DNA of 64,000 nt, taken from positions 310,001 to 374,000 of the forward strand of contig NC_079233.1 of assembly GCF_028502605.1 (NCBI RefSeq). The letters are read 5' to 3'. Under the pieces are notes generated by a model that was not told the origin of the DNA, did no database searches, and saw nothing but the letters and a program-made list of their open reading frames with translations. A program made the position numbers and the translations under genes. Source of the stretch: Trichoderma breve (taxonomy: Eukaryota > Ascomycota > Sordariomycetes > Hypocreales > Hypocreaceae). The first letter of the stretch is position 1. The number at the start of each line of letters is the position of its first letter. Below are positions 48,125-59,301 of this stretch, piece by piece.

Positions 48125-49045
48125 ATGCAGTCCATCATGGCTGCCATTCCTCTTTTTACGCCCTCTAAGCCAGCTCGATCCTCACCGCGGACTTCACTAG
48201 GCACAACTCCAGGTAGTGGCACACCGCGACTTAAAAAGAGCACACCGAGATTAAAGAGCACGCCTGGGTCAAACAGACAGCAGCCGTATGCGAAAAGACA
48301 GGCCGCAAAGGCAGCAGCTTTACAGAGGGGGGCTGCGGATGATAGCGAGATTCACAACGTCAGTGATTCGGTGCAACTTGAGCAGTACGAGGTGGCATCA
48401 GCATCCACTCCTCGTGCGACTGTACGCTCCCTCAGCAGCAGAAAGGCAGCAGATACAACAAGACCATTCCGACTTACGGGGCGCATCTCGGAGATTCTAG
48501 ATCAGCCAGATATTGGAGAAGAGGAGCCGGCACAGACAGCACAGCCAGCAGGACCACAGAGGTCAGAGAAGCCACAGAGGCCAGAAAGCTCAACGAAGCC
48601 AACGACACCAGAAGAAGAAAATACGGAATATGAATTCGTCGGCTTCAATGAGTATCGTTGGGCAGGTGACTCCATTGAGCTACAGGTAAAATGGAAGAGA
48701 GATGAGAAACACGACGATAGCGAAGAATGGAAAGACGCTGAAGAATGGGAGAGCGGCAAGATGACTTGGGAGCCCGAAAGAAAGCTGCACGAAGATGCTC
48801 CCGAGTTCCTGTTTGAGTATTGGCGCACACGAGGTGGACGGCCCGAGAACCCAACAGACCCAGGATTGTATGAGATCTTTGGCGTTCTCAAGCACAACAG
48901 GAATCGCACCAAATTGCTCATCGAATGGGTTGGATATGAGCGCTCAGAAGCTACGTGGATGCTTCGAAAGGATATCCCAAAAACGGCACAGGATATCGTG
49001 GACGCCTACTTTGCCGGTCTGAAGACTAAAGGCAAGAAGAAATGA
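48125..49045 (+). CDS. Double chromodomain protein
   Basis: A single exon of 306 aa from the ATG at 48125 (an alternative in-frame ATG is at 48137). The first 160 residues are Ser/Pro/Thr/Lys-rich with several SPRTS and TPRLK motifs (48170-48280). The first chromodomain (about 166-240) has YEFVGFNEYRW, LQVKWKRD and MTWEPE, with a Glu/Asp-rich insertion between its second and third strands. A second chromo or chromo-shadow-like unit (about 248-300) has YEIFGVLKH, LLIEWVGYE and ATWMLRKDI. The protein ends in a Lys-rich tail (KTKGKKK). Chromodomains bind methylated histone tails in heterochromatin; HP1 is the best-known relative. No enzymatic domain or transposase is attached, so this is a stand-alone reader and not a retroelement integrase tail. 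The exact histone mark is unknown. Confidence 0.8.
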   Translation: MQSIMAAIPLFTPSKPARSSPRTSLGTTPGSGTPRLKKSTPRLKSTPGSNRQQPYAKRQAAKAAALQRGAADDSEIHNVSDSVQLEQYEVASASTPRATVRSLSSRKAADTTRPFRLTGRISEILDQPDIGEEEPAQTAQPAGPQRSEKPQRPESSTKPTTPEEENTEYEFVGFNEYRWAGDSIELQVKWKRDEKHDDSEEWKDAEEWESGKMTWEPERKLHEDAPEFLFEYWRTRGGRPENPTDPGLYEIFGVLKHNRNRTKLLIEWVGYERSEATWMLRKDIPKTAQDIVDAYFAGLKTKGKKK

Positions 49046-49400
49046 GGCACCAGCAACCGACAGGAGTGTCTTTTATTTAATCTGCATCATTATCTGGCGT
49101 CGGAGTGTCAATTACGGAGATTGCAAGTTTGAAACATGATACCAGCTGAGAATTAGTACGTTGTTACGAAGGGCGAGTCAAGGACTCAAGATTGTTATAG
49201 AGATTGTATGGAGCATGAGAGACAAAAAGGTCTATCAAGTGTATAGGTAAACGAGTTAATGCTACATAGCCACGCTCCAAATTCACAGTTCTGAATGAGG
49301 TAGATGTTAAGACAACAACGTCCACAAAAAATATAATACAACGAGAAATTGAAGAAAAAAAAGAATTGAGAACCTCGGAATGAGATTCAGAATCAAACAG
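49046..49400. other. Spacer between chromodomain gene and tRNA pair
   Basis: 355 bp with no coding potential; the right part is A-rich. Confidence 0.5.
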
Positions 49401-49489
49401 GGTCTGGCCGGGGATTGAACCCGGGACCTCTCGCAAACAAGCTGTAGGGTTGTCCCTAAGCGAGAATCATACCACTAGACCACCAGACC
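49401..49489 (-). tRNA. tRNA-Pro(AGG), intron-containing
   Basis: On the minus strand the 5' end GGTCTGG pairs with the 3' end CCAGACC. The D-arm (GTGGTCTAGTGGTATGA) and the T-arm (GTCCCGGGTTCAATCCC) are canonical. The anticodon stem TCTCGC/GCGAGA closes the loop TTAGGG...T with anticodon AGG (Pro). An 18-nt intron (ACAACCCTACAGCTTGTT) sits after position 37, the standard nuclear tRNA intron site. Total 89 nt, 71 nt mature without CCA. Confidence 0.9.
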
Positions 49490-49596
49490 GATGAGTAGTT
49501 GTGATGTCTATCTCGGCGACCGTAATCGGCTCATCAAGATATCGTCGTCTCGGTGAGCAGAAAAAAAGAGATTCAATAAGAACCGAGAAAAAGAAG

Positions 49597-49685
49597 GGTC
49601 TGGCCGGGGATTGAACCCGGGACCTCTCGCATATAAGCTGTAGGGTTTTCCCTAAGCGAGAATCATACCACTAGACCACCAGACC
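49597..49685 (-). tRNA. tRNA-Pro(AGG), intron-containing, second copy
   Basis: Nearly identical to the neighbour at 49401; the mature part appears the same. The intron differs at a few positions (AAAACCCTACAGCTTATA versus ACAACCCTACAGCTTGTT). The spacing is 107 bp. Same strand, so a local tandem duplication is likely. An A-rich stretch precedes the 3' end of each copy. Confidence 0.9.
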
Positions 49686-50331
49686 TATCACGTGATGAGT
49701 TGAAAGAAAACGTTAGGAAATGAAGTTATGATCGTTGTGCTGAGACGACGAGATGAGGAAGGCTTCCCAACGGGTCATTGATGCTTCTGTATCGATTCAA
49801 TCAAAGGTTTAGAAGTGATATTTGTGTGAAGATATCAAGAATAGTTGGGTATTAGCTATTAGCACCACCTGGATATTAAGTCGGTTGTGGGCATTGCTAC
49901 ATGTAGATGTTACATCTCGGGTCTGGTACGTATGTTCTCTAGAATGGAGTAGATGGCACAAGAATCCCTCGCTATGAGAAGGATCGTACATCTGAGATGG
50001 CCAGATCTGCGTAGCCTTAAATAAAATTAATATCACAAAGTTTCAGTTGGAAAGAAAGCGATCGTACCTGTAGCACATTTGCCAATAGCATATGCTATGT
50101 GTATGTGGTAGATCCTTGACGATATAGAACTAGGTAGAAGCCGCAAGTTTGCAAAGATCGATTGCGGAATCAGACGGTGGAGCGACTGGAAAGCTACACA
50201 ATGCCGTCATAGCAATATGGGCAAAAGCATATTGTGGGAAAGACCACAGATACCACAAGCGACCAGTTGGTGCTTTGTGAGTACCGCATGATGACTGCTT
50301 CTTAAAGATAGATAGACCTCAATCTTAAAGA
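49686..50331. other. Intergenic, no gene seen
   Basis: 646 bp of AT-rich sequence between the tRNA pair and the 3' end of the Zn2Cys6 gene. Confidence 0.5.
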
Positions 50332-51762
50332 TCACGGGCTGAGGAGATACCGCGCATCTCTCTCAGCCAGAACTTTGCAGTACTCCAGCGGCCATTCGGT
50401 GTACTCTTTATACGAGGACGGTAATCTGCGGGCTAAATCCCTAGTCCAATTGATGATGACGAATTTCCTCCCAGGGTATTCCGGCTCGTCGGATTTAGAG
50501 AGGCAGGCATTGCCAAGTACGTAGTCCAAAAGGAACATGTGGATGATCAAGAGATGGCCTGTGTGATTCTTGTAATCAACAAATTCCATAAAGTCTTGGT
50601 TGTTGAAGGTAGTTGGCATAATGAATAAAATGACAAACTCTCTCCAAGCTAAATGAAGCTGTGTCAGCGCATACCCAAAAATGAGAGTGTACATATATGT
50701 ATATATGTATGTAATATGACAGCAAAAGCGTTCCGTCATACCTTCTAGACACGAAGTGCGTAAGTTATTGATGCATCTGATCATACATTCACAATATGAT
50801 ACCTCGGTCGGCTTCTGGCACAATGGCAATATTCGCAGTGCGGAAGCGTGAAAGCCCTCGATGGCCTCAAAATTTCTTGGCTGCTCACTGATGAGCCTCT
50901 CTAGAGATCGATCATGTTCCATGGGTGTAAAGTACTTGAAGATGGACTTTTCATAGTCTGTAATAATAGTAGATGCGACCAAGTTGCCGCCTCTTGTTGT
51001 TGTAATATAGTCAATCATGCTATCCGGCATAAGTGACGATTGGGTGACGAGGCATATCACTGCCGCGAACAGCGCATCCTGATCGGCGGGCTTTGTTGGC
51101 GGATGATCCAGTTGTTCATTAACAAGCTTCATAGCAGTGACGCGATGCTGTAAAGCTTGCGACGTGTAGTCGACGTTGCCATGTTGTGATAGATGTGAAG
51201 CTCCAAGGCCTAGAACAGCATGTGCCAGATAGTCATACTAAGTCATACGAGCACGCCCTTGTTAGTCATGCATGTAAGACGCCATAGGGCTGAAGGCGAG
51301 TTTCAATGGAGGTAATCTCACCTGGTGTGACATGGCGGCGGCATCCATCCAGACATCTTTGGCTTTTAACGGTAATGTTGGAAAAGCCGCCAGAAGAAAC
51401 TGGTGATAGAAGCGCAAATCTTCCAGCGCGAGACCTGATAACGCGGCACGCGGAGCAAGTGAAGACGAGGAGGATGTGGACGACGACGAAGCGGAGGATG
51501 ATGAAGCCGGTGTCGGATAGCTGCAATTCAAGCCGAGACGACAGCACGGCGAACACGACGGCCGCAATTCATTGCACTTGACTCTTCTACGCTTGCAATT
51601 GAAGCATCCGAGACGTGATTTGAAGTGGCCTCGTCGACTAAGTGGCTTGTTGGATTTCCGGACCACAGCATCTGACGAGCCTTGCTCTGACGGCGATTCA
51701 TGTAAGTCTACTGATGAATCATCCGATGGATTTGGACTTCTGCTGTGCTGTGGCTGAGGCAT
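50332..51762 (-). CDS. Zn2Cys6 transcription factor
   Basis: Three exons, 51762-51322, 51237-50742 and 50648-50332, with introns of 84 and 93 nt, give 417 aa. The ATG at 51762 starts MPQPQHSRSPNPSDD. The DNA-binding motif spans about residues 53-80 with the pattern C-x2-C-x6-C-x6-C-x2-C-x6-C (CFNC, KRRRVKC, CSPCCRL). A Ser-rich linker follows, then the regulator domain, where splicing restores MSHQ/YDYLAHAVLGLGASHLSQHG. The second intron uses the acceptor CATTTAG so that CLEAWREFVILFIMPTTF is in frame; a nearer AG gives an early stop. This domain is that of the Upc2/sterol-type regulatory-protein subgroup common in fungi. Targets are unknown. It is divergent from the M20 hydrolase gene (707 bp), a possible target. 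Confidence 0.87.
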
Positions 51763-52469
51763 AGTAGATGTCGTGGTATTCGTTGAGTCAAGTAAAGAAA
51801 CGACGCGGGAAAAGGGGAAAAAAGAGAATAAACAGCGACTCTTGGTGTTATCGCGATTCAAGAGGCTGAATCGATCGTTTGCTTGGCGGCGATCGCAAAG
51901 GACGCATCACGCCGTTATCGCAATCGGCTCAATGACCCGATCGCTTCGCTCAATGCCAACAGCTAAAGAGCCCCCGGCAATGGACACAACCGGGCTGTAG
52001 TCTCTCTGGAATATCGGCAAATTCGAAGCGTTTTGCGCGCAACAAAACGCCGGCAGAACGCGCTCCTGAGGCTCTGCGAATCTCCTGCTTACGGGATATG
52101 ATTCTGTCCACGTTCCGATGCTCAAGCTGCGAGAGCCGCTTCTATTAATGTCCAGCTGTAACCAACGACAACCAAGACCCAATGGGATCTGCTTCACGTG
52201 ATGAAGCCCGACGCCTTGCATTCTCCAAGAATAGAGCGTGGCCCCCTCATTGAGCAGGACTTTCTCTGATAGGTGGATTAAACCCAGGGGGAGCGCATCC
52301 TGCCGGCTATAGTGCTACCCTGGAAATGAGAGACACGGGTTGGATGAAGTAGACCAGGGCACGTTCAGCCGACCCCTCAGGACGGCTGCATCTGTACTCG
52401 TACCTTTTGCATTGTTATTCGCATAGGCGAGGGAGCTTGCCATCGTTGTATGAAGTAACGTCAAGTGTA
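51763..52469. other. Divergent promoter region, Zn2Cys6 and M20 genes
   Basis: 707 bp between two divergent ATGs. The M20 reading frame is open further upstream to 52407, but no ATG precedes the one at 52470 in that stretch. Confidence 0.5.
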
Positions 52470-53888
52470 ATGGCGCCAGTTGACGAGGAAGTTGACGGAT
52501 TCGTTCTTATATCACATGGCGATGGCGCTATCAAAGATGGCCGTCTAATTGATGCGGGTCCCAGCAACGTGCTGTCGGAACTGCGGTACCTCAATGATAT
52601 CAGTGAGGCGGTGGACAGTCTCGATGAGGTCTTTTGGCCAATAAACAAAAAGATCCACGACAACCCAGAACGAGGATTCAAGGAATTCATCGCCCACGAT
52701 GCCTTAACCGGCTTCATGAAATCCCAGAGTGGCTGGGTTGTTACGCCATCTGCCTACGGTATGGACACAGCCTGGGTCGCAGTCTATGACACAGGAAAAC
52801 GTGGTCCTGTCGTATCCTTCAATGCAGAGATGGGTAAGTCTTCAATGCTTGTGCCACGAGGCTCTTTGAGGCGGAGCAGATACCGATATTGACCTCTATC
52901 TTTTGCGACAGATTGTCTCCCAGGCATCGGCCATGCATGCGGCCATAATCTCATAGCCACAGCCTCGGTCCTTGGCGCTGTTGCGACTGCTCGCGTTATG
53001 GAGCTACACCGAGCGCCCGGAAAGGTTGTCTTGTTTGGCACACCAGCAGAAGAAGGCGGCGGAGGCAAAATCAAGCTTCTCAATGCTGGAGCCTACTCTG
53101 ACCACAAGGTCGATGTGAGCCTGATATCGCATCCCGGCATCACCCCAAACGCGGCTTTGATGCGAACGACATCGTATCTGCAGTTCAAGGTTGAGTACTT
53201 TGGTCGAGAGGCTCATGCTGCGGCGAATCCATGGCTTGGGATCAATGCTTTAGACGCGCTGATTGCAGGATACAACAACGTCTCAGCACTTCGACAGCAG
53301 ATCATGCCTGAAGACAGAGTTCAAGGGTACATCACTGATGGTGGAATTGCTCCTAATATCATCCATGCCTACGCTGCAGGCCTGTTTGTTGTCAGATCCG
53401 ACACGCAGAAGCGTCTTGATGAACTCAAAGAGAAAGTATACGACTGCTTCAAGGCTGGAGCTCTAGCAACGGGAGCCAAAGTGACCATTACCGAAAAATG
53501 GGGATACAAAAACCACATGCCCAACCGTACAATGGCACAATCATATACACGATACTTTAATGCGCTCAATCCTCCGGGCGAGATTGCAGAGGATCAGGAT
53601 ATTGATGAAACGCGAGGCAAGACACAGGCAAGTACAGATCAGGGCGATATCAGCCACGCGATGCCGAGTCTGAGCCCGGCGTTCCGCCTGCAGCCTGGAC
53701 CAAAAGGTCAAGGCCCGCATAATCCGGAATTTGCTGAGGCTGCTGGGACACGAGATGCTTATGCGAGGACGCTGAGAGTGGCTAAAGGGCTGGCTGGAGT
53801 TGCATTGGATGTTTTGTTGACAGAGGGGCTTCTTGATGAGGTTAAGAGAGACTGGGAGAGCATGATTGCAGTAGAACGCAACTTATGA
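52470..53888 (+). CDS. Peptidase M20 family amidohydrolase
   Basis: Two exons, 52470-52833 and 52912-53888 (78-nt intron), give 446 aa. The intron interrupts the metal-binding core: exon 1 ends SFNAEM, exon 2 begins DCLPGIGHACGHNLI, giving the catalytic HACGHN block. TPAEEGGGGKIKLLNAG supplies the general-base Glu and metal ligands, ISHPG follows, and YFGREAHAAANPWLGINALD is the dimerisation-domain signature. The family is M20D/ACY1L2-like (aminoacylase or carboxypeptidase of N-acyl or dipeptide substrates), cytosolic and Zn-dependent. The first 50 residues have no recognised domain. Its stop is only 9 bp before the remnant of an NLR-gene tail, so the 3' flank was probably rearranged. The exact substrate is not predictable. 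Confidence 0.85.
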
Positions 53889-53897
53889 GGGACACAG

Positions 53898-54222
53898 CTT
53901 GATCACCGGGAGGATTGAGAGCTCCGCCGTTTCGATGTGGAAGACGGCACCTCAAATGGTGTCATCTTCAGGCAAATCTAATTGCATACGTATGTCGATT
54001 GGGTCATTAGCGTAGTAAATTTGACTTCGTACATAAATCCGTGAGAGGCCATCATTTCCACCAGTCGTAATGATGGCCTCTCACGGTTTTGTGTACGAAG
54101 TTAAATTTACTATGCTGATGACCCAATCAAAATACTTCGTACTCAAAACCGTGAGAGGCCATCATTTTCACTGGTCGGGAATAAATGTAGGTTCTCGTGT
54201 AGCATAGCCTACAGCTGAGGAG
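53898..54222 (+). repeat. Remnant copy of the NLR gene's last codons and 3' flank
   Basis: From 53898 the sequence matches 59280 onward: the first 24 bases, CTTGATCACCGGGAGGATTG plus AGAG, are identical and in the downstream copy encode the last NLR residues LDHRED and the stop. The homology continues through the TGGAAGA..AC..C.CAAAT block and AAATCTAATT. It resumes at 54170-54222 (GTCGGGAATAAATGTAG and ACAGCTGA), matching 59449-59494. The middle is occupied by the foldback repeat. The copy starts 9 bp after the M20 stop. Confidence 0.8.
53997..54128. repeat. 132-bp foldback inverted repeat
   Basis: Two arms of 60 bp (53997-54056 and 54069-54128) are reverse complements with about six mismatches, mostly transitions, around a 12-nt loop. 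Ends are GATTGGGTCAT / ATGACCCAATC. A third partial copy of the arm (ACTTCGTAC..CCGTGAGAGG) is in direct orientation at 54134-54166. No coding capacity: a MITE-like or hairpin element inside the NLR tail remnant. Confidence 0.85.
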
Positions 54223-54637
54223 CCAATGTGAGGTCTACGTATAATATATATCAAATATGACATTCCTTATTATTAGTAAATATGGTAATTCCGCGGTCTC
54301 CATCGGATGTTGTAATCTCTTGGGAGCTTTGTACTTCTATCGCTCATATATACATATGACTCTCTGTTATTAGATGGCCATGAGTAAGTACATGTACATC
54401 CATATTATGCGCCTGATGCGCCTGGCCATTGGGCAGCCATGGCAGCCTTGCAAGGCTCAATTGTGTACCCAACTTCCACTCACACGCGGCATTTGCCTGA
54501 CAGTTTCCACGATTCTGCAATAACCTCCTCTTTTTACACGAAAACACAAGCGGGTAGGTATAGCCCGAGAGGCCACTCCCGCTTTTACACGGAAAACAGG
54601 GCTCGAAACACAGAGTGAGTCGCCAAGCATTGCTCAG

Positions 54638-57600
54638 ATGGATCAACAACCACGCGGCGTTACCCTAAATCAAGTCAACATAACTGATGCACGCGATGGC
54701 GAGCCAGACGTCGATATCATTGCCATTCACGGCCTGGACACCAAGTCGCCCGACACGTGGACATGGCGATCTCGAGACAGCAGCAGGCCTGATGTAAATT
54801 GGCTGGCCGATCACGATATGCTCCCAAGCAAGATGAAACGGGCTCGAATATTCACTTGCGACTGGCCTGCTGACTTGTTTCAAGAATCGGATTCGATTCC
54901 ATGGACAGTCAGAGAGTTCGCCCGGCGCTTGCTCGCTGGTATCCACAACATGAGAGTTCATTCAACATCAGATGGTGGGAGCAAAGATCGCCCAATTGTC
55001 TTCATCGCGTCGTGTCTCGGAGGCATCATATTAATGGAGGCTCTCACAATAGCTGATAGCCCACAAAGCGACTATGTCTCCATCAGGAAAGCTACACGTG
55101 GCATTATCTTCCTTGCAACACCCTTCCGTGGAACTGCGTTTCAAGATATAGCCTCTTGGGCAGAGCCAGTACTGAAGACATGGGCATTGCTCGGAAAACG
55201 CTCGGTGACACAGCTGCTTGACAGTGTGAAGAAGTCGACTTTCTATCTTGAGGAACTCGTGCGTACCTTTACTCGGGTCTGCCAAGATAAAGATTCTCCT
55301 TGCAAAGTGCATACATTTTATGAGACGCGTGAGACGGTTCTTCCAAGAAAGTTTTTGCCGTCTTTGTTGTTGCCATTTTTCGACAAGTCGAAACCCGTAT
55401 GTTATGTTCCCTTGGTAATATCCTCATTCAATTGAAGTATGCTAACCCTTGGTAGCTAGTCAATAGTAGCTCAGCGACTCTGGATATTGATTCCGACCCG
55501 TTGCCACTTGAGCGAAGCCATGTAATGATGAACAAATTTGCTGGGCCTGGCGATACTGATTACATTACGGTCATAGGGAGACTTGATGCACTCCTCCAGT
55601 TGATTCGAGATGGACTCCAGCAGGTCGATACTTGGATTCGCAATAAGAACTACACGGCAGATAGACTTCAGATCGAACGGCTTTCTGGCCAGAGATTACC
55701 AATGGATCAGTGCTATATCAATCTTATCATAATTGAGCGGCCTGAGCAACACTTAGATCAGTCGACTGAAGCTCAATCATTCCATTATTCGTTCTCCACT
55801 CAACAGTCCGCTGGACAGACGGCCGAGACATATGATGGTATGAATGAAATTGAGCTTACAACAATCTTCAACGATCGGCAAGGGCACGACGGTCGTGTGA
55901 TACACCCTAGAAGAATCCTCATCCGTGGACGCGCGGGAGTAGGTAAGACTACATTATGCAAAAAGATCGTCTATGAGTTTTACCGAGGCACATGGAACGA
56001 GTGGAACAAGATCTTTGACCGCATCCTTTGGATACCATTGAGAAATCTAAAGTCACAAGAAAGGATGAGACCGGGATACAACTATGAATGTCTATTCAAT
56101 GATGAGTACTTTTCTCTGCCGGAGGACAGATCAGACTTGGCGAAAAGTCTGTCTAAAGCAGTAGCAGCAAAGAACAGCACAACTCTCTTTCTTCTAGATG
56201 GCCTAGATGAAGTGTTTGAGTATTTGGATGGTGAAGACATCATGTCTCGTTTTCTTCAGGACCTCTTGAAACAGCCAAACGTCATCATCACGTCGCGACC
56301 ATCTGCTACACCTTCGCCAGGAATAGACTTGGAGTTAGAGACGGTTGGATTCGACGATACGCAAGTAAATGCATATATAGACGCTGACCTCACAATTAAG
56401 CCAAATGCCGATAAGATCAAGTCGTTCCTTCAGGATCATTGGCTGCTTCGAGACCTCGTGCGTATTCCAGTTCAGCTGGACGCGCTTTGTTACACATGGG
56501 ATGATTTTGACTCCGGAATATCACCGGATTCTATGACCAGCATATACCAGGCCATTGAGCAAAAATTATGGAAAAAGGACGCAGTAAGATTGGAACGGAT
56601 CCTCAAAAGCCGGGCTCAATCAGCTCTTCCCGCGGAGGTGGAAAACAGAGTCAAAGCTGAGACTAAGATTCTCGAGATCCTTGCCTTTCATGGAATGTAC
56701 CACGATATAATAAATTTTACAACAACGCATCTGGACAAGATTATCCAAATCTTCCCGCTGCTCGAATTGACGCTCGATGACACTCTTGGACGACTTTCTT
56801 TCCTGCGGACGTCCGACTCGTCATCAAACTTCAAAGTCAGAAGCTATCACTTTATACATTTGACCTTTCAGGAGTACTTTGCAGCTCGATTTTTTGTCCA
56901 GCATTGGACGTCTGGAGAGCAATTGTCCGTTTTGGAGCTTGGCGGCCGACAAAAGAAAGCAAGTGTTCAGAAGCTAAACGCCGAAAAACTCCTAAGGGAT
57001 AAGAAATACAGTGCACGTTATGACGTCTTCTGGCGCTTCGTCACTGGTTTACTCTACACCGAATATGAGGAGAAAGAACTGCACCGCTTCTTCCTCGCTG
57101 TAGAGGATCAGCCGCGAGACCTTTTGGGCCCTGTACACCAGCGATTGGTCATGCATTGCTTGAGCGAGGTAGGTCCATCGGATGGAATGGAATCTTTCGC
57201 TCATCTTCGAATAAGGCTGGAAGAACATTTATCACAGTGGCTAGAATTCGAATGCAAGTTTCGAAGTACATCACGTTTAATCCGGGCGATTGAGTTCCCA
57301 GAGCGGTCCTTGAACAGTGTGCTACAACGAGCAACTGAGGATATGAAGAAACGTGTTCTAGAGTCGTTAAGGGATCGACCAAAGCTGCCACAGAATATAA
57401 TAGAACTGATGACGGCATGGCTAGAGGAGAGTCTTTCGCTCAATTCGACATGTACCATCCTTTCGGCGCTTCACTCATGCAAAGACCTACCACTCCCAAC
57501 ACTCAACGCGATAATAGAAAGGCTAAATGATAAGCATTCGGCCATCAGAGAACAAGCGGCGAGGCTTATTCGCACGCAACGGAGCTTGCCTGAAGGTATC

Positions 57601-59301
57601 CGCGCAGCAATCGCAGCACGGTTTGAGCATCAAGATTTTCCACAACAGGCGGAAATGGCAGTTGTGCTGGATTATGAGCTACCCAAGGACATGATAAGAA
57701 GTTTCGCTGCACAGCTAGAGAATCCCGACCCAAGGGTTCGACAAAAAGCACTATCTGCGCTTCGCCATCCATTCACCTTGCCTGAGGAAATACAGAGGAC
57801 CATAGTGGCACAGCTGAAGGACCAAAATCCAGATAATCGGTATCAGGCATTACTTGTGCTTGAGAAACAACGCTTGTTATCCGAAAGCATTCTTGAATAC
57901 ATAGTGGACCTTCTTAAAGATGAAGAGAAACATATCCGATGGGCAGCATGGGAAGCGCTTCAGTATCGGACAGGTCTATCGGAAGAGATTTTGAAGGCTT
58001 TAGTGGCCTGGCTGGTATCCCAAGATAGAGATACTGACATGATAATGCTCCCGTACGACACAGAGCTGGAAATCAAACTTTCTGAACTGCTCGCTCCATG
58101 TCTGAGAGATGAAAATACATGCAGTGCATGGAAATTAACGACACTGCAGCTGCTGCAAGATAGAAGGCTCCCTATGCATATAATAAGGGCTATAGCGGCA
58201 CAACTTGAAGACCAAAACAAAGACATCAGAATAGAGGCACTAAATGCGATAGGTTCGGCCTTTGAGGAAGGACAAATATTTCCCGTTGATATTTTTCAAG
58301 CTATAGCAGCACAGCTTACACACCAGGACAAGGACGTTAAAGAGGCCGCTTTTCAAGCCCTATCAGAGCAACCAGCGCTGCCGGATGAGATCCTAAACGT
58401 CATATGCAGACATCTGCATGATCAAGATTCAGATATTAGATGCCTTGCTCTCTCAGCACTTGATGACCGACCACAACTATCCAGAGATATCGTCGAAGCC
58501 ATGGCAGCGCAACTCAAACATCAAGATCAAAATGTGAGAGAGCAAGCAGCTTCCGCCCTCGGGTACCAATCGGTATTATCTAATGAGATAATCGAGGCTC
58601 TTGCGAAGCAACTTAACGACCAGGACCAGATGGCTAAATTAGAAGCAGCACAAGCGCTCTCCGGTCGGGAATTATCTGAAAAGATCGTAGAAGCCATTGC
58701 AGAACTACTTACAGATCACAGCCCCGATATTCGACTAGCAGCACTAACGGCACTACTGGCAAATCCAGCCTTACCTGAACGAGTCCTCGAAGCCATAATG
58801 TCAAGGGCATATCATGACAATAATAACGGTGTTAGGGTAGCGGCGATAGAAGTGCTTGGAACTCAGTCACCGCTATCTGAAGAAATACTTGAAGCCATAG
58901 TGGCACGGCTTGGAGACAGCGACTTTGCCGTTCAGAAGGCGGCGATAGAAACCCTCCGCAGCAGCCAAACAACGGTGCCCGAAAATGTACTTGAGATTGT
59001 AGCGCACAATCTGTACAATCAGAATGGAGCATCCTGGAAGGCGGCGGTGGAAATTCTTCAGGGCAATTTGGCTTTGCCCGATATTATTTTGAGAGATGTG
59101 GCCTCGTATCGTGCGTTGCTAGAGACGAGCTTCGTGCAACATGCTACTTGCTGTGCTGCGGGCAGCATCTTCTACGTTGAACTCCCTGAGAGTTTTGGCG
59201 ATATTTTTGTCAATCGCCATCCAGACCAGTTCATGGATACAATACGAGAATGGCAGAGAGAAGTGGGAGTCCCACCCCAACTTGATCACCGGGAGGATTG
59301 A
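54638..59301 (+). CDS. NLR-like STAND protein: alpha/beta hydrolase (SesB-like) - NACHT - HEAT repeats
   Basis: Two exons, 54638-55396 and 55456-59301 (59-nt intron with GTATGT donor and GCTAAC branch), give 1534 aa. Splicing joins FFDKSKP to LVNSSSATLDID, the conserved end of the lipase-like domain. Residues 1-270 are a SesB-like alpha/beta hydrolase (DIIAIHGLDTKSPDTW start, FLATPFRGTAF), but the nucleophile elbow reads FIASCLGG, with Cys126 where Ser is usual. The linker motif RLSGQRLPMDQCYINL precedes a NACHT domain with Walker A GRAGVGKTT (about 411-419) and Walker B LFLLDGLDE (about 495-503). From about residue 870 some 16 HEAT-like units of about 37 aa (LPEEIQRTIVAQLKDQ type) form the sensor. 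Such proteins act in fungal nonself recognition; the hydrolase is the presumed effector. A remnant of a second copy lies just upstream. Confidence 0.9.

Larger units (their letters stand above)
53889..54637. other. Intergenic: NLR tail remnant, foldback repeat, NLR promoter
   Basis: 749 bp between the M20 stop and the NLR start. The left part is a diverged copy of the NLR 3' end with a foldback element (see separate entries); the right 400 bp are the NLR promoter. Confidence 0.6.

Noticed and set aside
49401..49685. Duplicated 89-bp blocks as attachment sites or terminal repeats of an element
   Set aside because: Both fold as complete tRNA-Pro genes with standard introns, and nothing mobile is between them.
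53997..54128. A complete DNA transposon
   Set aside because: Only 132 bp with no transposase; at most a non-autonomous foldback.
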